64,000 nt of DNA from Cydia pomonella (taxonomy: Eukaryota; Arthropoda; Insecta; Lepidoptera; Tortricidae). The notes under the pieces were generated by a model, which saw only the letters and a program-made list of their open reading frames with translations, did not search any database and was not told where the DNA came from. Position numbers and translations under genes: made by a program. Position 1 is the first letter of the stretch; every line of letters starts with the position of its first letter. The stretch lies in NCBI RefSeq assembly GCF_033807575.1, contig NC_084719.1, forward strand, positions 496,001 through 560,000. The letters are read 5' to 3'. Of the stretch, positions 1-10,698 are shown piece by piece.

Positions 1-180
1 TACTGACCGGCAGGAACATAACACTAGTGTTATTTGACTGCGGTTTTCTGTAAGGTGGAGGTACTTCCCCAGTTGGGCTCTGCTCTAGATCTGGAATGGC
101 ATCCGCTGTGCTGTGTCCTACCACACAAAACGAGATGACATTCACAATGCCCATACCTCTCCTTTGGACTTAGTTTAAGG
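1..180 (-). repeat. LINE/SINE 3'-end family X, cut by window edge
   Basis: Family X is my label for a dispersed repeat. Its 3' half holds a core with 'GTCGGCAACGCGCATGTAAC' and 'CTGCTTACCATCAGGCGG', and it ends in oligo-A. Only the 5' half is inside the window here; the counterpart at 31163-31499 shows the complete element. Homology to the members at 10350 and 11987 ends near base 180 ('TAGTTTAAGG'). The apparent 119-codon frame over it is not conserved between members, so I treat it as non-coding. Confidence 0.7.
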
Positions 181-859
181 TTTCCAGCAGCGGCCGCGGG
201 ACGCGCCCCACAAACGAGCAGAAGTGCACGTAATGCCGCGATCGCAGCTGGAATACTTTCAGCTAGTAACGGACCTTCTCCTCCAAGGAACATATGATAT
301 TTCTGACTTCGGAACCTTGGCAACCTCGACATTTGTGACTGAAAGCGGACTTTATGACACTTCTGGGATTGTTTCCTATCTCTTAACAATATAATTATTC
401 AGGGCCTTTGAACTATTTCATATAGCCTTTTATAGAATGCGGATACGATAACGTTAATCGTATTAATTAAAACAAGGTCATTCAATTCAATTCGATTCAA
501 AATATTTATATATAAAGTTACAATGTCATTCCTTATTTTACCACAAGGCGTAAGAGAAACAGTTTATTTTGCTAGAAGCAAAAAAAACAGTATGGGGATT
601 CCCTACAAGTGTCCTCTTGCCCCGGTGTTTCTTTGGTTGGTATGGTATGTTCCGTATTGTATGGTTGGTATGGTATGGTTATTAATATTTTAATTTTTGA
701 TTGATAATTTTAATTTAATTTATTTGATAATTTTAATGTAATTTAATTGATAATTTTGATTTAATATAATGAATAATGTTAATTTAATTTATCCGTATTT
801 TTAATTTAATTTAATTCATATTTTTATTTTATTTTTTGTAATTTATATGTAAATATTTT
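181..859. other. AT-rich non-coding stretch
   Basis: No gene is supported. From about 670 to 850 the DNA is an irregular tandem of short AT-rich blocks ('TTGATAATTTTAATTTAATT'-like), probably the 3' untranslated part of the LINE whose tail follows. Confidence 0.5.
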
Positions 860-942
860 GATTATTTGTTGTATTACCTATGGATATTGTCCGAAATAAA
901 TGCTTTTTATTTTTATTTATTTATTTATTTATTTATTTATTA
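860..942 (+). repeat. LINE 3' tail with (TTTA)n
   Basis: A 3'-end-like segment ('GATATTGTCCGAAATAAATG') runs into a TTTA tetranucleotide array at about 908-942. Non-LTR retrotransposons of the CR1/Jockey groups often end in a polyadenylation-like AATAAA followed by a short tandem repeat. Copy-2 counterpart: 32179-32261. Confidence 0.5.
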
Positions 943-2287
943 AGGTAATAGTTTTATTCTGAGACTAGGTATGTACCTACTGTTAGTCAAGTTTGAATTG
1001 ATAATGAATAATTTACTTAGCCCAAAGAATCTTTTACCTTACATTATAAGGGTGTTCTACGTTGGAGACATTTTCGCCTCTTAAAGAGTATGGGTATATA
1101 GTCCTTATAAGATATACTTTTAACTATTGAAATGAATTCCTATATTCTGGAATTATATTCAAGATTTTTTTTTATACAACCGCCACACTGTACAATATAT
1201 GAACGGGTCTCCCTGTATCAAAATTTCCTTAAGCACTGACTATATTGCTTTTGTACGAACTTCTTGAAACACGTAATATAATATCGACTAAGAACACTCA
1301 AGATATGAAAGCCTCCAGATCTAAAAGCATTTCAAGCTTTACAACGAGATACATACATCGTTGAGTCGGAAATCGAATCTCGAGATCATATATCATAATA
1401 TGCGATATGAGATCATGCTCTTAACTGTAATTTATACGACTTCTATATCCAAGACGAGCCAAGCGAAGCATTAGGCCCTACCTACCTTTACTCGAAGCGC
1501 TTGCGCGCTTTACTTAAACCCTCATAGCTTGGGTTTGGATTATGCCAGATAAACAAAATTCTCGGGATATGATGTCAATAGTGGACCTATTAAACATAAA
1601 AAGTTTCAATTGCATAGCCTTTATACTTAAGATTTTATTGATATATTTAAAAAACCCGATCTCGTTACTAACTCACTCACTCATTCACTGATGATCATCA
1701 AAACTCTTAGGGTAGTTCCTGAAGTCTTAGAAATTTGGTATATAAAATAGTATTAGTACACAATCAACAAAAATAATCTAAAACCTGGAACTTTTACCCC
1801 CCAACCCCTTAAACTAGGGGATGAAAATTTGTATGAGGTTTCCGCAAATTTTGATGCTAGAGGTCTGTAAATTGATAATATGGACTCCTTGATAATAAAA
1901 TACGTGTTTCAGGATTTTTAGTAAATCAACCCCCACCCTTTAAATTAGGGAATGGAAGATTGTCATAAGCAACTTACAAAAAGCTATGCTAATAACAACA
2001 TAAATAGTGACACAGAGCCAATTATAGGATCTCACATATAGCAACATTTTAATATTTAACATTAAGTTAAATAACACGCACTATTTAACATAGGCACATG
2101 CAATAATATGTTAACAACGTTATGTATAGGGACGTTCACTGTATAGACAGAAGTTGCCATGACGTAAAATGTTGCCATGACGAAACCATAAGGTTCGTTC
2201 TGTTAAAAAGTTATCAGATCCCATGTAGAGCCAAGCTCACAAACCTTCACGTTAGTCAAAATATGTGGGTTGACATCGGTGGGTTGG
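943..2287. other. No gene; possible dispersed-repeat fragments
   Basis: Nothing coding is supported. The part from about 1660 to 1960 (repeated CTCA, then a C-rich run near 1794, then 'AACCCCTTAAACTAGGGGAT') reads like an interspersed repeat I have seen in insect DNA but cannot name. The C run near 1794 differs by one base between the two block copies. Confidence 0.35.
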
Positions 2288-2327
2288 TAGTTCTTGTAGT
2301 AACGAATCGTCGTTACTACAAGAACTA
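2288..2327. repeat. Perfect 18-bp hairpin with 4-base loop
   Basis: Left arm 2288-2305 (TAGTTCTTGTAGTAACGA), loop ATCG 2306-2309, right arm 2310-2327 is the exact reverse complement. It is too short for a microRNA precursor and has no U tract, so it is more likely a transposon terminus or a small foldback. Identical at 33606-33645. Confidence 0.85.
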
Positions 2328-2612
2328 TTGTATAAGAGAAAAGTAATGAACTTATATTTGCAGGATTTTGTATCGTATAGTAAGGAGAACTGAAGTCACG
2401 GGTGATTCTGAATTATGTACAAACGCAGATCAAACGTGACCTCCTAAAACGCGACCACTTTAGATTAGAAATCACCGGTGAAGGTGAGAAAGGTTATTGA
2501 GTGGCAACCGTGTCAGGCAACAGGGTCAGCTACTAACAGATAATGTCCTTCGTAACGGGCTTTTTCAATTTTAACCAATAAGATAAACTAGGGTAAAGTG
2601 CCATCCTGGACC

Positions 2613-3053
2613 CTAGCTGGCCCAAACACCCCCAGGACACTGACAGCGTCTCCCCGTTGAATTTTCAAGGAGATCTGTTGTTGGATCAGGTATGATAAGG
2701 AGCAACGGAACCCCTGTCTCTAATAAGTCGCCGACATAAATTTTTAGCCTCCGCACCCCAAGATCCTGCAGTCTCCACCGCAACTGGTATGAAATCGTAC
2801 GTTGGTTCCAAGGCAGAGCACTTCGTATGCGTTTAGCCGCATAATCTGCAGCAGCAGCACTGATGGTGCTACTCAGATGGGACGGGGCAAAGATGCTAAT
2901 ACACATTGCATGTTGCGTCCCATAAGAGGCACTGACGCGACCCTTCTGCCAAGGAACCAAAGTAAGACCATCTGGTCTTTTAACATCCAAAAGCCACAGT
3001 CCCGAATACATTGGTTGAGACGATAGTTCGTCTCTATATCGCGTGGTTACCAA
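2613..3053 (-). pseudogene. LINE-related C-terminal fragment (VETLGPWG family), decayed
   Basis: The minus-strand frame of 146 codons contains 'RPDGLTLVPWQKGR' followed by 'FAPSHLSSTISAAAADYAAK'. The same order (a WDATC element, then a D-T-L-A-P-S-H-L block, then an alanine-rich helix) precedes the 'FGVETLGPWG' block in the related piece at 6419-6771. Between the two blocks the reading frame changes: 'LLWDATC' is readable in an alternative frame near 2925. The fragment is therefore frameshifted and non-functional. I recognise the motif set as recurring beside reverse transcriptases in insect and other invertebrate sequence, but I cannot assign a clade. The rest of the 146 codons shows no recognisable domain. 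Counterpart: 33931-34371. Confidence 0.45.
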
Positions 3054-3753
3054 AAACGTCTAACGCACCTCTGACAAGTAAGAGCGTCCTCCTAAACCAC
3101 TTCAAACCAGCAGTAGCATTTTTTCCAGAGTAATTTACTTGACATCCAATGAAACTGCCATAGTCTTTTTCAAAATACTTGCAATTCTCCTGTGGAATAT
3201 CTTTGTCCATTTTAATGTTTCTGAGAAAACTTTTAAAGTTGATACAATATTTTCTTAAAGCCAGCCTTTGAACTTTTCAAACATGCCACTGTTTGTGAAA
3301 TGTCTCAAACAATAATGCTTGTCTTCTACGAATTGTCTTGGATTATCTACAAGCCCTAGACAATTGGGATGATTTCTTCTCATTTGATAAATTGTACCTA
3401 TTGAATTTCTTGCTTCACTACGCTTCATTGATGACAGTGAGTGCCTTGTTTCAATAACTAATGGGCAACGTAAGTTACGCGAATAGTTGAAGATTCTAAA
3501 ATAAGAGATTCAATAAAACATACTATTAAAAACTAAACCTGGATAAAACGTCAAATTTGGTATGTCTTAAAATTATTATTTTGATATTCCCAATTCAATT
3601 CAAATATACTTTATTCATGTAGGCCTAGCAACAAGCACTTATGAATAGTAAGACAGTATTACATATAATTATCTTAAGCTAATTATCAGAGCAATTTATT
3701 GATGTTGTAAATATTACTCCATATATAATACTAATGAATATAATTCATAGATC
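3054..3753. other. No supported feature
   Basis: AT-rich sequence with no frame above background and no repeat I recognise. The right part ('TACTTTATTCATGTAGGCC', about 3605-3625) has the look of a degenerate LINE 3' end on the minus strand. Confidence 0.3.
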
Positions 3754-3876
3754 AATTTTTTTTTTATACCATGACGGTGGCAAACAAGCATACGGTCCGC
3801 CTGATGGTAAGCAGTTACCGCAGCCTATGGACGCCTGCAACTCCAGAGTTGTTACATGCGCGTTGCCGACCCTTTA
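3754..3876 (-). repeat. Family X 3' core, truncated
   Basis: Oligo-T (3754-3765) followed by 'GGTGGCAAACAAGCATACGG' and the 'CTGATGGTAAGCAGT' core, ending 'GTTGCCGACCCTTTAA'. It carries only the last 110 bases of family X, as expected of 5' truncation during target-primed reverse transcription. Counterpart: 35070-35193. Confidence 0.7.
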
Positions 3877-4041
3877 AATTTAATACTAAAAATTTCACAA
3901 AATATAACCATACAAAAAAAAATGTATAAAAAATACTAGTCTAGATTGTTTCTAGAATAAATTCTAAATGTCAAACAAATATAATAAAAACAACAACAAC
4001 GATGTGGCAATGTAGTCAGCAGTATCGGTGTAGGTACCGCC

Positions 4042-4348
4042 CGGATTCAAAATACAGCAATGTTACTGCTACATGAATGCAGTGAATATGGCCGTACATT
4101 TACTGCTAAAATCGGTTATGTCAGCCACCTGAGAGCTCACAAACGTACAAACAAGTGTTAAACAGTCGCCGTGAACGAAATCGGCTAGGACAAATTATGA
4201 TGATGAATGCGGCGCGACATTGCTACGACCGCATTATTGCCATAAATCCGGGCTGCAACATGACACGTGGCATTTGCGGCAGTAATGCAGTCAGCAGTAA
4301 TGTCGCGCCGCTTAACTGTAGCAGTAATATTGGTGTAGTTTGAATCCG
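4042..4348. mobile_element. Foldback (inverted-repeat) element with zinc-finger-like coding scrap
   Basis: The outer arms 4042-4072 and 4318-4348 pair over about 31 bases (CGGATTCAAAATACAGCAAT... against its near reverse complement), and a second inverted pair lies inside (about 4208-4240 with 4275-4311, GCGGCGCGACATT / AATGTCGCGCCGC). This is the shape of a non-autonomous DNA transposon. Inside the left half, plus strand from about 4083, an open frame reads C-x3-GRTFTAKIGYVSHLRAHKR, close to the zinc-finger-like tail that ends several LINE proteins (compare 19688-19951). It may be captured LINE sequence or coincidence. Counterpart: 35359-35665. Confidence 0.6.
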
Positions 4349-4479
4349 AACGTTTCCTTAATTACAGCGTGTTTATTATCAATGATATAGTAGAAACTTT
4401 GGATTCTTTGCAACGGTTCTGTTGCTGCAGTCGCCAGCCGACTATCACATGGGAATGTGAAAAAATAAATAATATTAAA

Positions 4480-4628
4480 GGAAATTATTACACAAATTGA
4501 CTAAAGTCCCACAGTAAACTCCCGTGCTCATCACACGAATAAATTTTTAATGCTCTTACCAAGATTTGTACCCGAGACCATCGGCTTCACAGGCAGGATC
4601 ACTACCCACTAGGCCAGAACGGTCGTCG
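4480..4628 (-). repeat. tRNA-headed SINE type 1, internally deleted
   Basis: The tail 'TTACACAAATTGACTAAAGT' and tRNA-like head ('GACCATCGGCTTCACAGGCA', reverse of A box to B box) are both present. The middle, 'CATGACTCAGGAACAAATAT' in intact members, is deleted. Counterpart: about 35797-35945. Confidence 0.75.
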
Positions 4629-5847
4629 AAATATTATCCTTAATATTTAAGTATAGACTATACCTTACACACACATATACGTATATAAATATAAATAGAA
4701 TTACTTAATAACCTACACCACAACACGGCGTTTGTCGTGTTTCCATGACACCTCTAACGAAAGCACTTTTAGCATGAATTGTTCCAATATCTTCAGTTTC
4801 AATTTTCTGGCTCAGAGACTCCTTAGATGTTCCACTTGGCACAGTTCTTGTACCAAACATGTTTATACGAAATCAAACCTTAACTTCAAGGAATAAGATT
4901 CACGTATTGGAGCAATATTTACGACGTCAAATTTAATGTGGATCCTTTTGTTGAATATGAGGAAACTGTTTATTGTTAATAGTTCATGAAACTGAAATGA
5001 TATGGATTACAATGGTTTTAGTAAAAGGTTAGGAATGAGATGGGTAGGCATTCTCTAATGAATGGTTAAGTGAAAGCGTTTTAATATGGGTAGCATAATG
5101 GACTACAAAACCATAAATATTTGGAAGGAGTGACACAATGAGGGCAGTTGTGTTAAATTTGAAAATAGTCCCACAAAATGTTTTCGTTTATAGACAAAAA
5201 ATAGTTGCTTCATGAAATACATAAGTATCTACGTGTTTTTTTTTAATCTAGTAAGTACTTAATATTTGTGAAGAGTATAATTTTTGAAGGGTTATAAAAT
5301 ATAAAAGTTGCGATGAAAACTTTGTACAATTTTAGACAGTGCTGGCGTTATTCATAACCATGTGTCAAAGCTACAAAAACCGTTGATATTCGTTGTCCCT
5401 ATTCATCATTCTGACATTTCTGATTGTTAGAAAAAGACAAAATTTGACAGTCTTGTGAATACTTAATCGATTTTTAAAAAAATTATCTGCAAATCACTTG
5501 CCATTTATACCAATAAATAAACTAAAATTAGGTCACATTTATTAAAAAGCTACTCTGAAGCCGAATGCTAATAAGCGAGGAGAGTCTGATACAGAAAACA
5601 AAAGAAACTTGTGATAATCTGCAAAATTAATACATTTCTATGCGAATACATTCCGAACCATGAACAGCAGCCATCTTGAATTACCATAGAAATCTCGCGA
5701 CCTTATGCGTCACCGATCCGAATAACTGTGCTATCTACTTGTATAAACAGAGCCTGCTTCTATACTAAAACGAATGGTACCGATACAAAAATTTACTTAC
5801 TTAGATTCAGTGCCTACATAAATAATAATATATAATAAATCAATATT
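4629..5847. other. No supported feature
   Basis: AT-rich, without coding frames or recognised repeats. This stretch holds many of the single-base differences between the two block copies (near 4894, 5177, 5459, 5527, 5596, 5622 and 5679). Confidence 0.4.
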
Positions 5848-6073
5848 ATAGGGACGTTCTTACATAAATTGACTAAGTCCCACGCTAAGCCAAGAAGGCT
5901 TGTGTTGTGGGACTTCAGACAACGATATATGTAATATACAAATACTTAAATACATAGAAAACATCCATGACTCAAGAAAAAATATCTGTGTTGATCAAAC
6001 AAATAAATGCCCTTACCGGGATTCGAAGCCAGGACCATCGGCTTCATAGGCAGGGTAGGCCAGACCGGTCGCA
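5848..6073 (-). repeat. tRNA-headed SINE type 1, nearly full length
   Basis: Reading the minus strand, a tRNA-like head (B box 'GGCTTCGAATCCCGGTAAGG', A box near 6055) is followed by the body with 'CATGGATGTTTTCTATGTAT' and the tail 'GTGGGACTTAGTCAATTTAT'. The head gives an internal RNA polymerase III promoter; the tail is shared with a LINE partner in known tRNA-SINEs. Counterpart: about 37165-37390, where the tail has small differences. Confidence 0.8.
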
Positions 6074-6418
6074 CATATGTTACAGCAGGTCAAATGAATA
6101 ATAAAAAATAAAAAATAAGAACAGTGAAATTCCGAAGTCCATACCTATACTGATGCTGATATGATTAAAGTAATTCTATGCAAAAAATTAGGACCTATTG
6201 GATTTAAATCATTTCTCGAAATAAACCAAAGTTAAAAGACAATAACAACAATTTCAAGCACTTTATAAGAATATATTAGGAAAATTCGTCACATATTCCA
6301 AGTTTATTCATTGAATAGCAGGAAAACAGGTTAAAATAAATTAAACTAAGAACTAAACTAAGTAATTAAACTAAAACTACCTAAAAAAATATAGCCTACA
6401 AATAGAAAATTGGCCTCA

Positions 6419-6771
6419 GGGTCTGTGCCGTTCGGTAGGGTGCCCAGAAGGCTGGCGGCGTTGCCGCGCTGAACGGCAATGCCAATGCGTTGAGCGAGAT
6501 ATGCTCCAGCCTTCCGGTCACCCGTTGCGTATATTAGGCGCTTGGCCAACTCTTTATAAATGCTGTGCGCGCCTTGATCCCACGGCCCAAGCGTCTCCAC
6601 TCCAAACGGCTCAAACATACAGCCGGTGTCAATGGCTGCATATTTGCGCCGTTTGAAAACTCGGCCGCATTGGCAGCAGCGCCAGCCTCAGCAGAGGTCC
6701 CTGGAAGATGGGACGGTGCGAGGGTATCCACGCACGTGGCGTCCCATAAGAGGGGTCGACCTAGCCTTTAG
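6419..6771 (-). pseudogene. LINE-related C-terminal fragment (VETLGPWG family), frameshifted
   Basis: Reading the minus strand from 6771: 'GRPLLWDATCVDTLAPSHLP' then an alanine-rich stretch ending near 'FSNGAN'. After a frame change comes 'FEPFGVETLGPWDQGAHSIY', 'KRLIYATGDRKAGAYLAQRI' and 'GIAVQRGNAASLLGTLPNGT'. The two frames (6534-6731 and 6358-6618) overlap, so a 1-base shift near 6615-6640 separates halves of one ancestral protein. The plus-strand piece at 7521-7730 carries the same block at high similarity, which shows it is a multicopy family. This is mobile-element-derived and not a host gene. I do not know the catalytic role of this tail. The frame's end differs between copies because of a homopolymer A indel near 6380. 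Counterpart: 37736-38088. Confidence 0.6.
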
Positions 6772-7083
6772 GGAAATGAAATAAAACGAACTCTTTTAAC
6801 AGGAACATCTACAAAATAATTTTTGACAGTCAGGAAAATTTAATAAGTCCAAAAAGGAGTAAAAATCTATGATAGCTGTGACAAGAACCGTTGCCAGAAG
6901 ATGTACGAGGCATTCAAAACTGGATGCTATTTGAAAATCGGAAACTTCTAGCCCCGCTTTCCCCAATGCTAATAAATATACATAATTACGTAAATTCATA
7001 CACTTGACGTTATCCTTTATTCTTCATTGGTAAGGTGCAGTGAGTCCAGGTCCTTCTTCAAACGCATTCGCTGAGCACTACCT
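6772..7083. other. No supported feature
   Basis: Spacer between the two VETLGPWG-family fragments. It contains a short minus-strand frame (6796-6999) without recognisable motifs that I regard as chance. Confidence 0.3.
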
Positions 7084-7249
7084 CAGCGGCTTACGTGAGC
7101 GAATAACTCGCGAATTGCGCGAGTGAGCGAATAATCAGCGTTTACAACGAGATCGCCCACGTAGGACACTTCCATAGGTATCAAAGGATTGAATTCACCC
7201 GCGCCGCGCCGCTTCGCGTTCGTGAGTTATTCGCTCACGTAAGCCGCTG
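7084..7249. mobile_element. GC-rich foldback MITE
   Basis: Left arm 7084-7114 (CAGCGGCTTACGTGAGCGAA...) and right arm 7213-7249 are reverse complements with few mismatches. The arms hold further short inverted motifs (CTCGCGAATTGCGCGAG). This fits a non-autonomous DNA transposon without coding capacity. Superfamily unassigned, as no clear target duplication is visible. Counterpart: 38401-38566. Confidence 0.75.
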
Positions 7250-7520
7250 CGTAAGAGAACGGCCGTGCGTGCGATGGCGGTCATTACAATACAATATTCT
7301 TTAATGCATACCTCACATAATTCACATAGTCACAATAAATCAACATTCATTCGTTCATTCATTGGTCATTGTTATTGAAGTGTTCTTTTTAACAAAAAAA
7401 AAAAGTGATCGATGAGTTCGATCAAAAATAACATTTTTAGAAGAAATTTTCATGATAATGGCTTTTATGCAAAAATTGTTACACTTTTTGAATGTGCGTA
7501 TGTTACCATTATGTTACCAT

Positions 7521-7795
7521 TTTGTACCTTTTGGCGTTGAAACTCTAGGTCCATGGGGTCCCAGCGCGCACAAGTTTTTTGGAGAAATCGCGAAACGTCT
7601 GGTTGACGTAACTGGTGACCGAAGAGCTGGCGGCTTCCTCGCACAACGTATCAGTATTGCGATACAACGAGGAAATGCCACCAGCATCCTTGGTACAATG
7701 CCTCAAGGGCCTATTTTAGATATAAGCTAGTTATAGTAATCATCTGTATATATCCATTATGTATATTGTTATTGTCAATAAATTGTATGATGTAC
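7521..7795 (+). pseudogene. LINE-related C-terminal end plus 3' UTR (VETLGPWG family)
   Basis: An open frame ending at the TAG 7728-7730 reads FVPFGVETLGPWGPSAHKFF, then a K-R-L-V-D-V-T-G-D-R-R-A-G block, then 'LAQRISIAIQRGNATSILGT' and 'MPQGPILDIS'. About 65 bases of 3' untranslated sequence follow ('AATCATCTGTATATATCCAT', 'CAATAAATTG'). The same protein end and the same 3' UTR recur at 56916-57124, so the junction at about 7795 is near the real 3' end of the element. The 5' side begins at a short repeat (TGTTACCATTATGTTACCAT) and earlier coding sequence is missing, consistent with 5' truncation. Not expected to be functional. Counterpart: 38837-39111. Confidence 0.65.
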
Positions 7796-7959
7796 TAGAG
7801 AAAGGCCTCAAGATTGCTATTCATATTTTTTGGCAACGTATAATGATGTATTTAAATAAGCGTTACGATTATTCACAATCTCTGCTGGCTGAATTCTTTG
7901 CACCTAAACTTATCATATAGTAATAAAACTATGGAAGGTGGAGGTCAGGAATGTAATCA

Positions 7960-8527
7960 CCATATACCAAAAAGTGTCACCTAAAAACCTTAAATAGGTG
8001 GTGCTACAATACTTAGAATACTTGAAAAAAAATAATCAAATCATAGACAGCGCACTTCACTCCGTCAATAATAGGTTCTTAGCTACTCTAGCGCTACTCT
8101 GGAGAGATTTGGAACTATTATTTATAGCTGACAGCTGGACACTTTTGCATCAGTTCTGCCTATGGAGATTGCATTACTTACCTTTACCTTCCATAAATCA
8201 AACGCTATTCAATGCAAGTTAAGTCTGTTATCGAGTTTTGAGAAAAACGTATAAATAAATAAATAAATAAATAAATATAAATATAATAGTACATTATTAC
8301 ACAAATTGACTAAGTCCCACAGTAAGCTCAATAAGGCTTGTGTTGAGGGTACTTAGACAACGATATATATAATATATAAATATTTATAAATACTTAAATA
8401 CATAGAAAACACCCATGACTCAGGAACAAATATCCATGCTCATCATACGAATAAATGCCCTTACCAGGATTTGAACCCGGGACCATCGGCATCGTAGGCA
8501 GGGTCACTACGCCAGACCGGTCGTCAA
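7960..8527. repeat. Local duplication unit A (568 bp)
   Basis: Matches unit B (8644-9218) at a fixed spacing of 684 bases until the SINE head, where A lacks 7 bases. It comprises a dispersed segment ('GGAACTATTATTTATAGCTG', related to 14931-15010), an (AAAT)n run at about 8256-8277 and a SINE. Counterpart: 39277-39847. Confidence 0.9.
8287..8527 (-). repeat. tRNA-headed SINE type 1 (in unit A)
   Basis: Full-length on the minus strand: B-box region 'CCCGGGTTCAAATCCTGGTA', body, and the tail ending near the AAAT microsatellite. The A-box side is shortened ('GGTCTGGCGTAGTGACCCTG') against unit B, which would weaken the polymerase III promoter. Counterpart: 39607-39847. Confidence 0.85.
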
Positions 8528-8643
8528 TGTTTTAAATTATGAAAGGCTGGTTCCAAATACGTTAGTTTACTCACGAAGATTTTATTACTAATCGTGTCTG
8601 AACACCAAAAATTTAGTCGAGTAAATTAGTTAGAGTAGCAGGT

Positions 8644-9218
8644 CCATATACCAAAAAGTGTCACCTAAAAACCTTAAATAGGTGGTGCTACAATACTTAG
8701 AATACTTGAAAAAAAATAATCAAATCATAGACAGCGCACTTCACTCCGTCAATAATAGGTTCTTAGCTACTCTAGCGCTACTCTGGAGAGATTTGGAACT
8801 ATTATTTATAGCTGACAGCTGGACACTTTTGCATCAGTTCTGCCTATGGAGATTGCATTACTTACCTTTACCTTCCATAAATCAAACGCTATTCAATGCA
8901 AGTTAAGTCTGTTATCGAGTTTTGAGAAAAACGTATAAATAAATAAATAAATAAATAAATATAAATATAATAGTACATTATTACACAAATTGACTAAGTC
9001 CCACAGTAAGCTCAATAAGGCTTGTGTTGAGGGTACTTAGACAACGATATATATAATATATAAATATTTATAAATACTTAAATACATAGAAAACACCCAT
9101 GACTCAGGAACAAATATCCATGCTCATCACACGAATAAATGCCCTTACCAGGATTTGAACCCGGGACCATCAGATTCGTAGGCAGGGTCACTACCCACTA
9201 GGCCAAACTGGTCGTCAA
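8644..9218. repeat. Local duplication unit B (575 bp)
   Basis: Repeat of unit A in direct orientation. It keeps a longer A-box region ('TAGTGGGTAGTGACCCTGCC' on the minus strand), so B is the likelier ancestor. The 116-base spacer between A and B contains 'TTTAGTCGAGTAAATTAG', a motif that recurs near 20220 and 52300. Counterpart: 39964-40538. Confidence 0.9.
8971..9218 (-). repeat. tRNA-headed SINE type 1 (in unit B)
   Basis: Intact head with both box regions, body and tail. It is the best-preserved type 1 SINE in the block. Counterpart: 40291-40538. Confidence 0.85.
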
Positions 9219-9716
9219 ATACCAACGTATGAATACCAAAATCTTATAATATGAGCCGATGACTGTTGGACAAAGGCTGAAACTTCCAGCATTTTATAAA
9301 CCTTCAACAAAGCTAAATCCATTTTCCCTCACCCTAACGATCAATCGATGAACATAGACTACTTCGCGTAGACTGCGCATTATAAACACGCCAGCAAGGA
9401 AACAGAATCACTTTACACGTTTGACTTCTCCGCTCAGAAAGTTTTCTAATTTGTACGCTATCTTGAAAAAATTTAAAGCTGAACACCAATCAAAATATAC
9501 CATAATTTCGTTTGTTAGAAAACTGTGGTCAAACCTGAAACAAATACAAGTTTGAGGTTATTTAATAAGCTATATTATTAAATTTCATTTCAGGATTTCA
9601 TATAAATTGGAAAAGTTATTGAGAGAAGCCAAACATGTGAAGTGATTCTGTTTTATTGCTCGCGAGTGACGCGAGTAAAGTTGGTAATAAGATCGTCCTA
9701 AGTAAAATTTGAGTAG
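9219..9716. other. No supported feature
   Basis: No frame or repeat is recognised. The stretch is identical in both block copies over the lines compared. Confidence 0.35.
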
Positions 9717-9870
9717 TGTTGTGTTCCTGTCGGTAAGGTTGCCAGAGTTCAAACGAGGATGCGGAGTTTTATGGTGGGCAATTCGTATGTAAATCCTTTG
9801 GAATTACAGACGTACATAGGCTACGAGGACTGCTTACTATTAGGCGGACGTATGCTTGTTACACCGTCAG
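9717..9870 (+). repeat. Family X, diverged 3' end
   Basis: Begins 'GTGTTGTGTTCCTGTCGGTA', passes a degenerate core ('TACATAGGCTACGAGGACTG', 'TTAGGCGGACGTATGCTTGT') and lacks the final oligo-A. A 106-codon frame lies over it but follows the repeat and not a protein family. Counterpart: 41037-41190. Confidence 0.65.
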
Positions 9871-10117
9871 CGTCAATGCCGCACACTAAAACCACAAGGC
9901 GCAGTCACCACCTGAGTGGAACTTTAATATTCACAGTCACCCCACATATTTGTTACACACTTTATCTGTTGTATTACAACAGCTCAATATTCTTTGATAA
10001 ATTAACAAAAATACTTATCCGCAAACGGCACTCCGTTAATTGCTTTTACATTCAACAGTTGATTATTAGATTTTGTTGATATGTATTTTTAATTTACATG
10101 TGTACTTCACTGCATTA

Positions 10118-10205
10118 TGGTACATCTTCTTCGCGTTGTCCCGGCATTCTTGCCATGGCTCATTGGAGCCTGGGGTTGCCAAGCTGACAACTAATCCCAT
10201 TTCGG
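10118..10205 (-). repeat. SINE type 2, 3' fragment
   Basis: 'TCTTCTTCGCGTTGTCCCGG' and 'CTCATTGGAGCCTGGGGTTG' match the 3' end of the type 2 SINE whose near-complete form lies at 21604-21935. The tRNA head is absent. Counterpart: 41438-41525. Confidence 0.55.
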
Positions 10206-10349
10206 TTGTAGACAACGAACACAAACAAAAGCAGTCGCGTATTTTTTACAATCTTATTTAAGCGTCAATATATGGTACATAGGGAGGATTATGTTGTCCA
10301 AGGTTCGGTTGCATCAAACTGTCACCGATAAAACGTTCGCTAAAGGTAC

Positions 10350-10698
10350 TTTTTTTTTTTTACTACGTCGGTGGCAAACAAGCATACGGCCAAGCAGTCT
10401 CCGTAGCCTATGTACACCTGTAACTCCAGAGGAGTTACATGCGCGTTGCCGACCCTAACCCCACCCCCCCCTCGTTGAGCTCTGGCAACCTTACTCACCG
10501 GCAGGAACACAACACTATGAGTAGGGTCAAGTATTATTTGGCTGCGGTTTTCTGTAAGGTGGAGGTACTTCCCCAGTTGGGCTCTGCTCTAGATCTGGAA
10601 TGACATCTGCTGTGCTGTGCCCTACCACACAAGGCGAGATGACATTCACATTGCCCATACCTCTCTTTCGGACGTAGTTTAAGGACATACCCGGGTCC
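10350..10698 (-). repeat. Family X, long member
   Basis: Oligo-T at 10350-10361 is followed on the plus strand by the core, a C-rich linker (10456-10470), 'CTTACTCACCGGCAGGAACA' and the 5' half to 'GGACATACCCGGGTCC'. A short internal deletion removes CCGCCTGATGGT from the core. This and 11987-12332 are the longest members and face opposite directions. Counterpart: 41670-42018. Confidence 0.75.
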
